DNA of 64,000 nt from Aliiroseovarius sp. (GTDB taxonomy: Bacteria > Pseudomonadota > Alphaproteobacteria > Rhodobacterales > Rhodobacteraceae), in assembly GCF_030148435.1 (NCBI RefSeq), contig NZ_JASBTN010000066.1, forward strand, positions 1 to 64,000, in the 5' to 3' direction. The notes under the pieces were generated by a model, which did no database searches, was not told where the DNA came from, and was given only the letters and a program-made list of their open reading frames with translations. Below, one piece after another: positions 1 through 8,304 of the stretch. Position 1 is the stretch's first letter; every line of letters starts with the position of its first letter. A program made the translations under genes and the position numbers.

Positions 1-43
1 GGGCGACGCCTAAAACCAGAACCAATCCGAAAATCAATCGCAT
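1..43 (-). CDS. cpaB: Probable Flp pilus assembly protein CpaB, N-terminus only
   Basis: A minus-strand ATG at 43-41 opens a frame reading MRLIFGLVLGVA and running off the window. This hydrophobic start matches how CpaB/RcpC proteins of the tad pilus locus begin: a membrane anchor followed by a periplasmic SAF domain. The gene lies directly downstream of two flp pilin genes on the same strand, which is the usual tad order of pilin, prepilin peptidase or CpaB, then secretin. Only 14 residues are visible, so the call rests mainly on context. Confidence 0.45.
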   Translation of the reverse strand, partial: MRLIFGLVLVLGVA

Positions 44-193
44 GTCCTGTCCTTTCGCTTACGTGACCGGCCGGGCCGATCGATACACTCGTCGTCCCGA
101 CCAGCGTGGTGCCAGATTGCGGCAGAATTGGGGACAAAGAAGGAAAACTGGAAGAATTTGTCTGATCGCCGCAACAGGGCGGCGGAGAATGGC

Positions 194-224
194 AAGGGGC
201 GCGCCGATGTCCGGTGCGCCCCTT
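194..224 (-). terminator. Hairpin between pilin and cpaB genes
   Basis: AAGGGGCGC (194-202) pairs perfectly with GCGCCCCTT (216-224) around a 13-nt loop. No U-run follows on the minus strand. It is therefore more likely a partial terminator or mRNA-stabilising hairpin that keeps pilin transcripts more abundant than the downstream assembly genes. That role is inferred from position. Confidence 0.45.
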
Positions 225-249
225 GTTTTACTTACTGGCCAGCGCCGGC

Positions 250-441
250 TTACGAGCCGCTGTGGTCCAGGATGGTGGTCGTGCCCAGCTCGGTCGAGAT
301 GGTGTCGGCCAGGGTGGTGGTACCGCCCGAAACCGAAGTCAGCACGGCGATGCCGAGGCCGACGATGGCAGCAGTCAGCACGACCCAGTCAACCGTCACG
401 GCGCCGGATTCGTCTTTGAAGAATTTGTTGAACAGTTTCAT
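250..441 (-). CDS. flp: Flp-family type IVb pilin (copy 2)
   Basis: The 63-residue product is the major subunit of a tight-adherence (tad) pilus. It begins MKLFNKFFKDESGAVTVDW, a short charged leader, followed by a hydrophobic segment (about residues 18-40) that anchors the prepilin and later packs the filament core. The likely prepilin peptidase site is after Gly13, with Asp-Trp where classical Flp pilins have Glu-Tyr. It differs from the upstream copy at one residue near the C-terminus (DHSGS against DQSGS). It is the downstream member of a tandem pair and precedes a probable cpaB gene. Confidence 0.9.
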   Translation of the reverse strand: MKLFNKFFKDESGAVTVDWVVLTAAIVGLGIAVLTSVSGGTTTLADTISTELGTTTILDHSGS

Positions 442-498
442 GGTGGTGTCTCCGTCAAGAGTTTAGCGTATTTGGTGTTTTCAGCTGGATCAGCCGGT

Positions 499-690
499 TT
501 ACGAGCCGCTCTGGTCCAGGATGGTGGTCGTGCCCAGCTCGGTCGAGATGGTGTCGGCCAGGGTGGTGGTACCGCCCGAAACCGAGGTCAGCACGGCGAT
601 GCCGAGGCCGACGATGGCAGCGGTCAGCACGACCCAGTCAACGGTCACGGCGCCGGATTCGTCTTTGAAAAATTTGTTGAACAGTTTCAT
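499..690 (-). CDS. flp: Flp-family type IVb pilin (copy 1)
   Basis: A 63-residue Flp pilin prepilin nearly identical to the copy 57 bp downstream, in protein and in DNA, so the pair arose by recent tandem duplication or is kept alike by gene conversion. An in-frame ATG exists further upstream (to 798), but the family start is MKLFNKFF at 690, preceded by a purine-rich GGGACAC stretch. The rest of the tad machinery presumably continues beyond the left window edge. Confidence 0.9.
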   Translation of the reverse strand: MKLFNKFFKDESGAVTVDWVVLTAAIVGLGIAVLTSVSGGTTTLADTISTELGTTTILDQSGS

Positions 691-861
691 GGTGTGTCCC
701 TCCGATGGGTGTTCAGTCTGTGTCAGTTTGACCGAGCTCTTCTTGAACCGCCTGAGATCCGGTCCGTTCGCTGCTTGGTTTGGGTACATAAAGCCCATTG
801 ATTGGGGCAGGATTTGGGCGGCTTTCGTACGTTTTTGCGTAAGAAGTCATTGCGCGGCAAA

Positions 862-889
862 TTCATAGTAAGTAGCTGAAAACAAACAA
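862..889 (-). promoter_or_regulatory. Candidate promoter for the pilin genes in an AT-rich spacer
   Basis: The 351-bp spacer between the pilin gene and the lytic transglycosylase gene is strikingly AT-rich around 870-930. On the minus strand TTGTTT and TATGAA lie 16 nt apart, which fits a sigma-70 promoter with a leader of about 170 nt before the pilin ATG. No other recognisable element was seen in this spacer. Confidence 0.3.
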
Positions 890-1041
890 AATAAAAGTTA
901 ACAAAATTTAATTAGTATTACTTTTTGCCGGATTTCCCGACCAATTCCGGCGCGGAAAAAGCAGGAAAAACTGGCCCTTTTATCTCGAGTCTGCGATGTT
1001 TTTCCAAAATGATAGGCCCGGGGCAGACGAGTGAGGCGCGC

Positions 1042-1854
1042 ATGCGTCGTTTTCTTCATATGTGTATGATATTTTCCACTTTCGGCGTGGCTCCAGCCTT
1101 GGCAGAGGGGCCGGAGCCCTGGCCGGACTTCACCTTCAAGCGGGTGGGGATCCCCGAGCCGGGGCAGCGCGGGCCGCGTATCACCGTTCAGGTGGATCCG
1201 GTCGCGCCCGCGCCCGAAGCGCCGGCCGTGCCCCGGGCGGAGGGTCCGGCCTTGCCCGCCTCCGGGTGGGATTGGTTCTGGTCCACTGTACAGACCGAAA
1301 GCACCCAGGGCGGGGCCCAGAACATGGCGCGCGCGCTGGCCGCTCTTGATGGGCGCGAGGCACTGCCGCAGCCGCGCCTGCAACACCTGCAGGACATTGC
1401 CGCCGCTCACGGCGCCGCGATCCTGCGCGCCACGGTGGGCACCGATGTCAGCCCGGCCCTGGTCGTGGCGGTGATCGCGGTGGAAAGCTCGGGCCATTCC
1501 GGCGCACAAAGCGACAAGGGCGCGCAGGGGCTGATGCAGCTCATCCCCGCAACCGCCGCGCGTTTCGGGGTCGAGGATGCCACCGACCCGGCGCAGAACA
1601 TCGCGGGTGGGGTGAAATACCTGTCCTGGCTGCTGGGACATTTCGATCGCGACGTGATCCTGGCGCTGGCGGGCTACAACGCCGGCGAGAACGCTGTCCG
1701 GAAATATGCCGGCGTTCCCCCCTATCCCGAAACGCGCGCCTATGTGCCCAGGGTGCTGGCCGCCTGGCAGGTGGCGCGCGGCCTCTGCCTGACCCGGCCG
1801 GAACTGATTACCGACGGTTGCGTCTTCGCGGTGCGGGAGGCCTCGAATGGCTGA
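1042..1854 (+). CDS. Periplasmic lytic transglycosylase (SLT domain)
   Basis: The 270-residue protein should cleave the MurNAc-GlcNAc bond of peptidoglycan, forming 1,6-anhydro ends. The start at 1042 gives a good signal peptide (MRRFLHMCMIFSTFGVAPALA); an in-frame ATG at 925 would spoil it. A proline-rich linker comes first. The SLT domain occupies about residues 115-240 with catalytic Glu148 in VESSGH, then KGAQGLMQL and the GYNAGE motif. Its stop overlaps the start of the HAD-UbiA gene (ATGGCTGA), so the two are translationally coupled, although no functional link between them is established. Confidence 0.85.
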   Translation: MRRFLHMCMIFSTFGVAPALAEGPEPWPDFTFKRVGIPEPGQRGPRITVQVDPVAPAPEAPAVPRAEGPALPASGWDWFWSTVQTESTQGGAQNMARALAALDGREALPQPRLQHLQDIAAAHGAAILRATVGTDVSPALVVAVIAVESSGHSGAQSDKGAQGLMQLIPATAARFGVEDATDPAQNIAGGVKYLSWLLGHFDRDVILALAGYNAGENAVRKYAGVPPYPETRAYVPRVLAAWQVARGLCLTRPELITDGCVFAVREASNG

Positions 1855-3274
1855 CGGAAAACCGCTGGTTCTGGATGTCGACGGCACCTTTCTGCGCACC
1901 GACATGTTGGTCGAAAGCTTCTGGGCGGGCATGGGAAAGCGCCCGCTGGCCACGCTTGCCGCATCGCTGCGCAATCTGGGAAACCGGCCCCGGCTGAAGG
2001 CCGAACTGGCCCGGATCGGTCAGCCGCGCACGGATCTGATGCCAGTGAAACCCGAAATTGCCGAACTGGCCCGGGTGGCCCGGGGGGAAGGGCGCGAGGT
2101 TGTCTTTGCTTCGGCCTCGGACCGGGGGTTGGTGGAACAGTTGGCCGCCGATCACGGGCTGGAGGGGCGGGTGTTCGGCTCCGAAGCCGGCGTGAACCTC
2201 AAAGGCGTGGCCAAGGCCGAAGCCCTGGTCGCCGCCTATGGCGAGGGAGGGTTCGACTATGCGGGCAACGAAGCCGCCGACCGCGCGGTCTGGGAGCGCG
2301 CCGATACCGCCATCGTTGTCGGCGACGCGGGCTCCGCCCGGGCGCTGGCTGCCGCGGGCAAACCGGTGCAAAGCTACGATGGTGCCTGGCGCTGGAGCGA
2401 TCTGGCCCGCGCCCTTCGCCCCCATCAATGGGTCAAGAACATCCTGCTTCTGCTGCCGATGGTGGCCGCGCATGACTTTACCTGGGCCACGCTGGGCATG
2501 GTGATCCTGGGCATGATCTGTTTCTCGGCCGCCGCCTCGTCCATCTACGTGGCCAATGATCTGCTGGACCTGGAAGCCGACCGGCTGCACGAGAGCAAGT
2601 GCCGCCGCCCCTTTGCGGGCGGATCGGTGCCCCTGATCGTGGGCATGGCGGCAGGGGCTGGCGCGGGGACGGTGGCCTTGGCGGGCTCGGCGTTGCTGGG
2701 CCCCGGGATGCTGTCGATCACCGGATTCTACATGCTGCTGTCGCTGGCCTATTCGCTGCGTCTCAAGCGGTTTCGCTGGATCGATATCGTAATCCTGGCG
2801 GGGCTGTACACTCTGCGCGTGGTGGCTGGCGCGGCCGTGACGGGCCTGAGCGTTTCGGGCTTTCTGATCGGGGTCATCTTCCCCGCATTTGTAGCTCTTG
2901 GCGCGGTGAAACGCCTGACCGAAGTGACGAGGGCCGAGACCGACGAGCGCCTGCCCGGTCGCGGCTATGCGCGCGGGGACCGGTCGAAACTTCTGAACCT
3001 GGCGCTCGCAGGCGTGGCAGGGGCGGTGCTGTCCTTTCTGGCCTACGGGTTCTCCCCCCAGGCGATCGGGCTTTATCCCGACCGTGTGTTTCTCTGGCTG
3101 GCGGCGCTGCCGATGCTCCTGTGGCTGATCCGCATGGTGCGGCTGGGCTACGAAGGGCGGCAGGATTACGACCCGATCCTTTTTGCCATGCGCGACAAAC
3201 GCGGCATCGGGCTGTTGTTGATCTGCCTGGCCTCGCTATTCTTTGCCTCGGGCCTGTGGGAAGGCGTGTTCTGA
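1847..3274 (+). CDS. HAD phosphatase-UbiA prenyltransferase fusion (DPPR synthase-like)
   Basis: The 475-residue protein joins an N-terminal HAD phosphatase domain to a membrane UbiA-family prenyltransferase. HAD motif I is DVDGT with Asp10 and Asp12. The UbiA domain begins at about residue 187 (RPHQWVKN) and carries the prenyl-diphosphate motif NDLLDLEAD (residues 237-245), several membrane segments and a late YDPILFAMRDK motif. These resemble mycobacterial Rv3806c, which transfers 5-phosphoribose to decaprenyl phosphate; the HAD part would then supply the next step, removal of the 5-phosphate. The convergent neighbours are DprE2- and DprE1-like, which supports this assignment over ubiquinone synthesis. 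The substrate is inferred. Confidence 0.75.
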   Translation: MADGKPLVLDVDGTFLRTDMLVESFWAGMGKRPLATLAASLRNLGNRPRLKAELARIGQPRTDLMPVKPEIAELARVARGEGREVVFASASDRGLVEQLAADHGLEGRVFGSEAGVNLKGVAKAEALVAAYGEGGFDYAGNEAADRAVWERADTAIVVGDAGSARALAAAGKPVQSYDGAWRWSDLARALRPHQWVKNILLLLPMVAAHDFTWATLGMVILGMICFSAAASSIYVANDLLDLEADRLHESKCRRPFAGGSVPLIVGMAAGAGAGTVALAGSALLGPGMLSITGFYMLLSLAYSLRLKRFRWIDIVILAGLYTLRVVAGAAVTGLSVSGFLIGVIFPAFVALGAVKRLTEVTRAETDERLPGRGYARGDRSKLLNLALAGVAGAVLSFLAYGFSPQAIGLYPDRVFLWLAALPMLLWLIRMVRLGYEGRQDYDPILFAMRDKRGIGLLLICLASLFFASGLWEGVF

Positions 3275-3287
3275 GGCGCGCGCCTGT

Positions 3288-4028
3288 TCAGATCGACAGT
3301 TTCTTGAACACCGGTTCCGGGATCAGGCGGATGATCAGCATGATCCAGCGCCAGAAGAAGGGGGTGTAGATTACGTTGCGCCCCTTGGCGGCCGCCCTGA
3401 GAATGTCCCGCGCCACCGCGTCGGGCGAGGCGACCAGGAACATGCCTTCGATGCCCCAGGTCATCGCCGTATCGACAAAGCCGGGTTTCACCGTGATCAC
3501 ATGGCCGCCCGCGCGGTTAAGGCGGTTTCGCAGCCCCGAAAGGTAAGTCGCAAACCCCGCCTTGGCCGCGCCATAGACATAGTTGCCGACCCGCCCGCGA
3601 TCTCCGGCGACCGAGCCCACGCCGACGATCGTGCCCGCGCCGCGCGCTTCGATCTCCGGGGCCAGCATGTGCAACAGGTGGGCAGGGCCGGTGAAATTGT
3701 CGCGCACGGTGCCGTCGATCAGGCCGGGATCCGCGTCGATTGCAGATTGCTCCGGCATGGAGCCCACGAAAACGGCCGCGTTCAGCACACCGGGCTCCGT
3801 GCGGCCGCGTTCGACAAGGGCGTCGAACCCGGACGGGGTGCGCGCGTCGAAGGGCAGGGCCTCGGCCCGGCCGCCGCGTGCCACCAGATCGGCGGCGGTC
3901 TTGCGCATGTCCTCCATGTCCCGCCCCGCAAGCAGCACGGTCGCGCCTTCGGCGCTGACCCGCCGGGCAAAGGCGCGGGCCATAGAACTGGTGGCGCCCA
4001 GGATGATCCAGGTGTGGCTGTCGCTCAT
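3288..4028 (-). CDS. dprE2: Short-chain dehydrogenase, DprE2-like
   Basis: The 246-residue SDR is predicted to reduce the 2'-keto intermediate of decaprenylphosphoryl-ribose to the arabinose epimer, using NAD(P)H. The nucleotide-binding motif GATSSMA is at residues 11-17, the catalytic Ser near 139 and the YxxxK pair at Tyr152/Lys156. The C-terminal end (YTPFFWRWIMLIIRLIPEPVFKKL) closely follows mycobacterial DprE2, including a hydrophobic stretch that could touch the membrane. Its ATG overlaps the stop of the DprE1-like gene, so the two are co-translated. It ends 13 bp from the convergent HAD-UbiA gene. Confidence 0.8.
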   Translation of the reverse strand: MSDSHTWIILGATSSMARAFARRVSAEGATVLLAGRDMEDMRKTAADLVARGGRAEALPFDARTPSGFDALVERGRTEPGVLNAAVFVGSMPEQSAIDADPGLIDGTVRDNFTGPAHLLHMLAPEIEARGAGTIVGVGSVAGDRGRVGNYVYGAAKAGFATYLSGLRNRLNRAGGHVITVKPGFVDTAMTWGIEGMFLVASPDAVARDILRAAAKGRNVIYTPFFWRWIMLIIRLIPEPVFKKLSI

Positions 4029-5341
4029 CTCGCGCTCCTCAGGGTCAGGCGGCGGGTCATGTCGGTCTCATAGGCGCCGTCGGGGTCGGCCTTGGCGGTC
4101 TCGGCCACCCAATCGCCATGTTCGGAATACATCGCCTTGATCGCCTCGCCATGGGCCAGCGCATCCTTGGCCAGGTAAAGCCGCCCACCCGCCTGGCGGC
4201 AAAGCTGTTCAAGCTGGTCGATCAGCGCCTCAATCCCGTCGCGGGCGGGGAAATCGACAGCGAGCGTATAGCCCTCCATCGGGAAGGACATATGCCCGGC
4301 ACGCCCCGGACCCAGCCGTTTCAGCACGGCAAGGGGCGAGGCCAGGTGGGCCTCGGCGATCTCGACCAGTATCTCGCGCAATGCCGCCACCTGATCCAGC
4401 GGCACGACACATTGGAACTGGTGAAAACCGCGCTTGCCATAAAGCCGGTTCCAGTCGTGGATCTTGTCCAGCGGGAAGAAGAAATCGTCGATCCGGCGGG
4501 TGCGTGCGCGCCCCTCGCCGGGCGGAATGCGCCCGTAATAGGCGGCGTTGAACAGCCGCACCACGGGGGGCGAAAGGGCAAAGCCGGGCGCGTCCATCGG
4601 CACTTTGCGGCTGTGCGATCTGGGGGGCGTGTCGCCGCGGGTCAACTGCGCCTCTTCCAGAACACCGCGGCCCAGGTGGGCGCCGGTGGCGGCGGCGTCG
4701 ATCCAGCCGACCACGTAGTCGGCCTGACTGCCGTCCAGCGCGCGGATGAAATCCTCGAAACATTCGATACGGCGTTCCCTGACCTCGAGCACGGTGCCGG
4801 GGCAGGGTTTCAGCTGCAGTTTCAGCTGCGCAATCACGCCGGTCTGACCAAGACCGCCCATGGTGGCACGAAACAGGGATTTGTTGCGGTTCGGCGTGGC
4901 CACAACGCGCCTGTCGCCCTGCATCAGCGTCACGGACAGCACATGCTGGCCGAAACTGCCCGCCACATGGTGGTTCTTGCCGTGCACATCCATTGCCGCG
5001 CAGCCGCCCAGCGTGGCCCGGCCGGTGCCCGGCATCACCGCGGGCAGCCAGCCCTGCGGCGCGGTCACGTGGGCCAGCGCGCCGATGGTCAGCCCTGCCT
5101 CGGCCTCGAGGACGCCGGTCTGTCTGTCGAAACTCAGGATGCGGTCCATCCGGGTCATGTCCACGGCGTGGCCATCTCCGTTCAGGCAGGCATCGCCATA
5201 CGAGCGGCGGTTGCCGACCCCGGGGGCGGGCGTGTCGGCAAGCGTTGCCGACAGTGTCGAGAGCCGTTCCGGGCGGGCCACCTGGCTGGTTGCCCTGTGT
5301 ACGCGGCCCCAGCCGGTGCATTCCACGGTGTTCCAACGCAT
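4025..5341 (-). CDS. dprE1: FAD-dependent oxidase, DprE1-like
   Basis: The 438-residue protein is the probable partner of the SDR downstream, oxidising the 2'-hydroxyl of polyprenylphosphoryl-ribose. It has a PCMH-type FAD-binding domain with NRRSYGD (44-50), PGTGRATLGG (104-113) and GKNHHVAGSFG (121-131), then a substrate domain with FHQFQ (306-310) and a conserved YLAKD (Lys392). These track mycobacterial DprE1 throughout. The cysteine attacked by benzothiazinones in mycobacteria is replaced here by Ala361 in GYTLAVDFP. The family assignment is strong; the lipid carrier and final acceptor are unknown. Confidence 0.82.
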   Translation of the reverse strand: MRWNTVECTGWGRVHRATSQVARPERLSTLSATLADTPAPGVGNRRSYGDACLNGDGHAVDMTRMDRILSFDRQTGVLEAEAGLTIGALAHVTAPQGWLPAVMPGTGRATLGGCAAMDVHGKNHHVAGSFGQHVLSVTLMQGDRRVVATPNRNKSLFRATMGGLGQTGVIAQLKLQLKPCPGTVLEVRERRIECFEDFIRALDGSQADYVVGWIDAAATGAHLGRGVLEEAQLTRGDTPPRSHSRKVPMDAPGFALSPPVVRLFNAAYYGRIPPGEGRARTRRIDDFFFPLDKIHDWNRLYGKRGFHQFQCVVPLDQVAALREILVEIAEAHLASPLAVLKRLGPGRAGHMSFPMEGYTLAVDFPARDGIEALIDQLEQLCRQAGGRLYLAKDALAHGEAIKAMYSEHGDWVAETAKADPDGAYETDMTRRLTLRSAR

Positions 5342-5651
5342 CGGCGCGCCCCTCTCTTTTCGATTGTTGCCGGTCTAGCGACGGATTGGGGCAAGATTAT
5401 GAAATTGGTTCGGGAATGGGAACGCTTTTGGACCAGGGACAATCTCCTGGCGTCGAGCGGGGGTGAAACTCGGGAACATGCAGCTGGAAACTGAAGCCAG
5501 GTGGCCGGTAAAGGCGCACCGGACAAAGGCCCGACAGAGGCTTTCGTTCAGGTGCAAACCCAAGATGCGGCCTTCCGTAATGGGTTGAGCCCGTGAAACA
5601 AAAAAGGCGAGCCCCGGTGAGGGCTCGCCCGTTTTCCGAGGTGTGTGACGA
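5342..5651. other. Intergenic region with no recognised gene
   Basis: This 310-bp spacer separates the DprE1-like gene from the repeat-containing secreted protein gene. Apart from the terminator at 5599-5629 I see no coding potential or clear promoter. A 12-mer, TTGGGGCAAGAT, near 5387 matches the tail of the dispersed intergenic repeat found at 33.8 kb and may be a relic of it. Confidence 0.5.
5599..5629 (-). terminator. Rho-independent terminator of the duplicated-unit secreted protein gene
   Basis: On the minus strand GGCGAGCCC and GGGCTCGCC form a perfect 9-bp stem around a 6-nt loop, followed by TTTTTTG. It lies about 23 nt after the stop of the gene at 5652-6119. Confidence 0.9.
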
Positions 5652-6119
5652 TCAGTCCTGACCTTCTTCCTCCTCCGCTGCCAGTTGCTCGAAGATGCGC
5701 CGCGCGGTTTCGTTGACGCCCACCCGCCCGTCGACACGGACACTCTGGGTCGACACGATTTCAGCGCCGCCGCCGAGGATATGCCGTTCGAGGGTCTTGT
5801 CGTTGTCTTCCCGCGCCTTGGCCAGAAGGATGAGTTCATGGGTCGAGTACATGCCCGGCTCGACACCCAGGCTCCGGGCCAACTGATCGTTCCCAGGCAT
5901 CATGTCGAAGCTCTGCGTCGACACAACTGCGGCGCCACCGCCAAGGACATGCCGTTCAAAGGTTCTGTCGTTGTCTTCCCGTGCCTTGGCCAGCAGGATG
6001 AGTTCGGAGGTCGAATACATGCCGGGCTCGACGCCCAGGCTTCTTGCCAATTGCTCATTGGCGAATGCCGGGGCCGCGAATGCCAGGATGAGGGCTGAAG
6101 TAAGTGCAAAGCGTTTCAT
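5652..6119 (-). CDS. Secreted protein with two copies of a 50-residue unit
   Basis: The 155-residue protein is of unknown function. A signal peptide (MKRFALTSALILAFAAPAFA, residues 1-20) directs it to the periplasm. Residues 21-70 and 77-126 are near-identical copies, each starting N(E/D)QLARSLGVEPGMYST, continuing ELILLAKARED and ending in LGGGA..VSTQS. The acidic tail ends EEEEGQD. The DNA copies are also alike, so the duplication is recent. It is a single-gene unit with its own terminator. I recognise no catalytic motif; a small periplasmic binding or stress protein is possible. Confidence 0.8.
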   Translation of the reverse strand: MKRFALTSALILAFAAPAFANEQLARSLGVEPGMYSTSELILLAKAREDNDRTFERHVLGGGAAVVSTQSFDMMPGNDQLARSLGVEPGMYSTHELILLAKAREDNDKTLERHILGGGAEIVSTQSVRVDGRVGVNETARRIFEQLAAEEEEGQD

Positions 6120-6362
6120 TGGTCGATCCTTTCCAAATCGGTCAAAGTTGTCGAAAGGTCACGGCCGCTGTCGGGCGTGCCTCTGGGCATGAGTCTTAAA
6201 GGAAAGCTGGTAAACCCGAGCGCAAGAGCCTGTGAGCACACTCTCAGTTGTTGTCCGGTGATCAACAGGTGATCTCCCTTCCCCCGAGCGCCTGAAAACG
6301 GCGCGCGCGATTGGGTGTCACTTGCCCTGTCTGCTTCGCCGCGATCCCGGAAGTCGCGCGAA

Positions 6363-6395
6363 AACAAAAAAGGGCCCCCGGATGGGAGCCCTTTG
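6363..6395 (-). terminator. Rho-independent terminator of the CoA-transferase operon
   Basis: On the minus strand AAGGGCTCCC pairs with GGGGGCCCTT (one mismatch) around a short loop, followed by TTTTTGTTTT. It sits about 20 bp after the stop of the CoA-transferase B subunit gene. Confidence 0.88.
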
Positions 6396-6415
6396 CGAAT
6401 GTGCGTCAGGGGGCC

Positions 6416-7042
6416 TCAGACGATGGCCGCTTCGGTCTTGGCAATCACCTCTTCGCGGGTCACGCCGGGGGCGAGTTCCACGATGTGCAACCCGTTGTGT
6501 TCCACCTGGAACACGCAGAGGTCGGTGATGATCATGTCGACCACGCCCTTGCCGGTCAGCGGCAGGGTGCATTCCTTCAGCACCTTGGTTTCACCGTGCT
6601 TGTTGCAATGGTCCATGACCACGATCACGCGGCCCACGCCAGCGACCAGGTCCATCGCGCCGCCCATGCCCTTGACCAGCTTGCCGGGGATCATCCAGTT
6701 CGCCAGGTCGCCGTTCTCGGCCACTTCCATCGCGCCCAGGATCGCCATGGCGATCTTGCCGCCGCGGATCATGCCGAAGCTCATCGAACTGTCGAAATAG
6801 GCGGTCTGGGGCAGTTCGGTAATGGTCTGCTTGCCGGCGTTGATCAGGTCGGCGTCAATCTCGTCCTCGGTCGGGAAGGGGCCCATGCCCAGCATGCCGT
6901 TTTCCGATTGCAGCGTGACGCTGACGCCCTCGGGGATGTGGTTGGACACCAGGGTCGGAATGCCGATCCCAAGGTTCACATACATGCCGTCTTCCAGCTC
7001 TTTTGCCGCGCGGGCGGCCATTTGGTTGCGATCCCATGCCAT
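6416..7042 (-). CDS. scoB: 3-oxoacid CoA-transferase subunit B
   Basis: The 208-residue beta subunit of a succinyl-CoA:3-oxoacid CoA-transferase moves CoA from succinyl-CoA to acetoacetate so that it can enter central metabolism. The catalytic glutamate lies in [11 protein letters not shown] (about residue 46). The glycine-rich GIGIPTLV motif and the late [18 protein letters not shown] segment are typical. It starts 4 bp after the A subunit gene and the two form a two-gene operon closed by the terminator at 6363-6395. Confidence 0.92.
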   Translation of the reverse strand: MAWDRNQMAARAAKELEDGMYVNLGIGIPTLVSNHIPEGVSVTLQSENGMLGMGPFPTEDEIDADLINAGKQTITELPQTAYFDSSMSFGMIRGGKIAMAILGAMEVAENGDLANWMIPGKLVKGMGGAMDLVAGVGRVIVVMDHCNKHGETKVLKECTLPLTGKGVVDMIITDLCVFQVEHNGLHIVELAPGVTREEVIAKTEAAIV

Positions 7043-7046
7043 GGTC

Positions 7047-7742
7047 TCAGCCCTCCCGGATGGTGCGTTGTTCGATGCGCTTCTCGTGCTCGCCCTGGAT
7101 GATGCGATGCACGTAGATGCCGGGCAGGTGGATCGCGTCGGGATCCAGCGAGCCGGTCGGCACGATCTCTTCGACCTCGACCACGCAGGTCTTGCCGCAC
7201 ATGGCGGCCGGCGGGTTGAAGTTGCGCGCGGTCTTGCGGAAGATCAGGTTGCCGGTTTCGTCGGCTTTCCAGGCTTTCACGATCGACAGGTCCGCGAAGA
7301 TGCCTTCCTCGAGGATGTAGTCCTCGCCACCCCAGCTTTTTACTTCCTTGCCCTCGGCAATCACGGTGCCCACGCCGGTCTTGGTGTAGAAACCGGGGAT
7401 GCCGTGACCTGCGGCGCGCATGCGCTCGGCCAGGGTGCCCTGCGGGTTGAATTCCAGCTCCAGTTCACCGGACAGATACTGGCGCATGAATTCGGCGTTT
7501 TCGCCCACGTAGGACGAGATCATCTTCTTTACCTGCCGCGTCTGCAAGAGGATGCCGATGCCGAAATCATCCACGCCCGCGTTGTTCGAGGCAAAAGTCA
7601 GATCCTTTGTGCCCGCGTCGCGAATGGCGCCCAGCAGAAGCTCGGGGATGCCGCAGAGGCCAAAGCCCCCGGCGGCGATCAGCATGCCGTCCTGCAAAAG
7701 CCCGTCGAGGGCCTCGGCGGCGGAGCCGTATACCTTGTTCAT
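7047..7742 (-). CDS. scoA: 3-oxoacid CoA-transferase subunit A
   Basis: The 231-residue alpha subunit supplies the CoA-binding half of the enzyme, with [12 protein letters not shown] (residues 22-33) as the glycine-rich loop and [13 protein letters not shown] downstream. The length matches separately encoded alpha subunits. It is first in the operon; no regulator gene is adjacent. It probably serves acetoacetate or ketone-body use, which fits the leucine pathway at 43.9-51.8 kb because HMG-CoA lyase releases acetoacetate. Confidence 0.92.
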   Translation of the reverse strand: MNKVYGSAAEALDGLLQDGMLIAAGGFGLCGIPELLLGAIRDAGTKDLTFASNNAGVDDFGIGILLQTRQVKKMISSYVGENAEFMRQYLSGELELEFNPQGTLAERMRAAGHGIPGFYTKTGVGTVIAEGKEVKSWGGEDYILEEGIFADLSIVKAWKADETGNLIFRKTARNFNPPAAMCGKTCVVEVEEIVPTGSLDPDAIHLPGIYVHRIIQGEHEKRIEQRTIREG

Positions 7743-7835
7743 GAAAGTGTCCTCACGTCAGTTCCGCGCCATTTCTGGCGGCTGGCAGGACGCGAGTCAA
7801 TGAAATGGGCCCCTCTGACGGTTGGGAGGGTATTT

Positions 7836-8270
7836 CTACCTATCCGGCACCAGGGTAGCCTGCGTGATCGGCAGAGGGGCGACGAACACCGGGCGCGGAG
7901 GTGCCGCGGCCAGGGTCAGCTCGCGCCAGTCAGGGATCAGGTTCAGCATCGCGGGCAGGCCGATCCCGGCGGGGTAGGTTGCCTGGTGCCAGGTGATCAG
8001 CCCCATGAGTGCGAGCGCCAGGTTCAGCCGCCGCGCCGGGTGCCATCGCCAGGCCAGCGTCAGGTGGGCCAGTATCGGAAGGGTGAGCATCAGGAAATGC
8101 GGCGTCGGCACCGTGTTGCCCGGGGCGGACAGCATGACCCGCCGTCCCAGCGGGGTTTCATGAGACCAGACCACGTAGAAGGTCATCAGCGCGGCAAAAC
8201 CCACCGTGATCGTCGCCGCCCAGAGCCAGGGGCGCAGGTCACGTGAGGGGAGGGGCGGGGCATCGGCCAT
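7836..8270 (-). CDS. Small integral membrane protein of unknown function
   Basis: The 144-residue protein has a cytoplasmic-type N-terminus (MADAPPLPSRDLRPW), then about three hydrophobic segments (residues 14-35, 58-74 and 83-105) and a proline-rich tail. No family motif is recognised. It sits between topA and the CoA-transferase genes on the same strand, separated from topA by 34 bp, so it may be read through from topA. Confidence 0.6.
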   Translation of the reverse strand: MADAPPLPSRDLRPWLWAATITVGFAALMTFYVVWSHETPLGRRVMLSAPGNTVPTPHFLMLTLPILAHLTLAWRWHPARRLNLALALMGLITWHQATYPAGIGLPAMLNLIPDWRELTLAAAPPRPVFVAPLPITQATLVPDR

Positions 8271-8304
8271 GCCTCCACCCTGTCACGCCGATCTTAAAAG
8301 CCGG

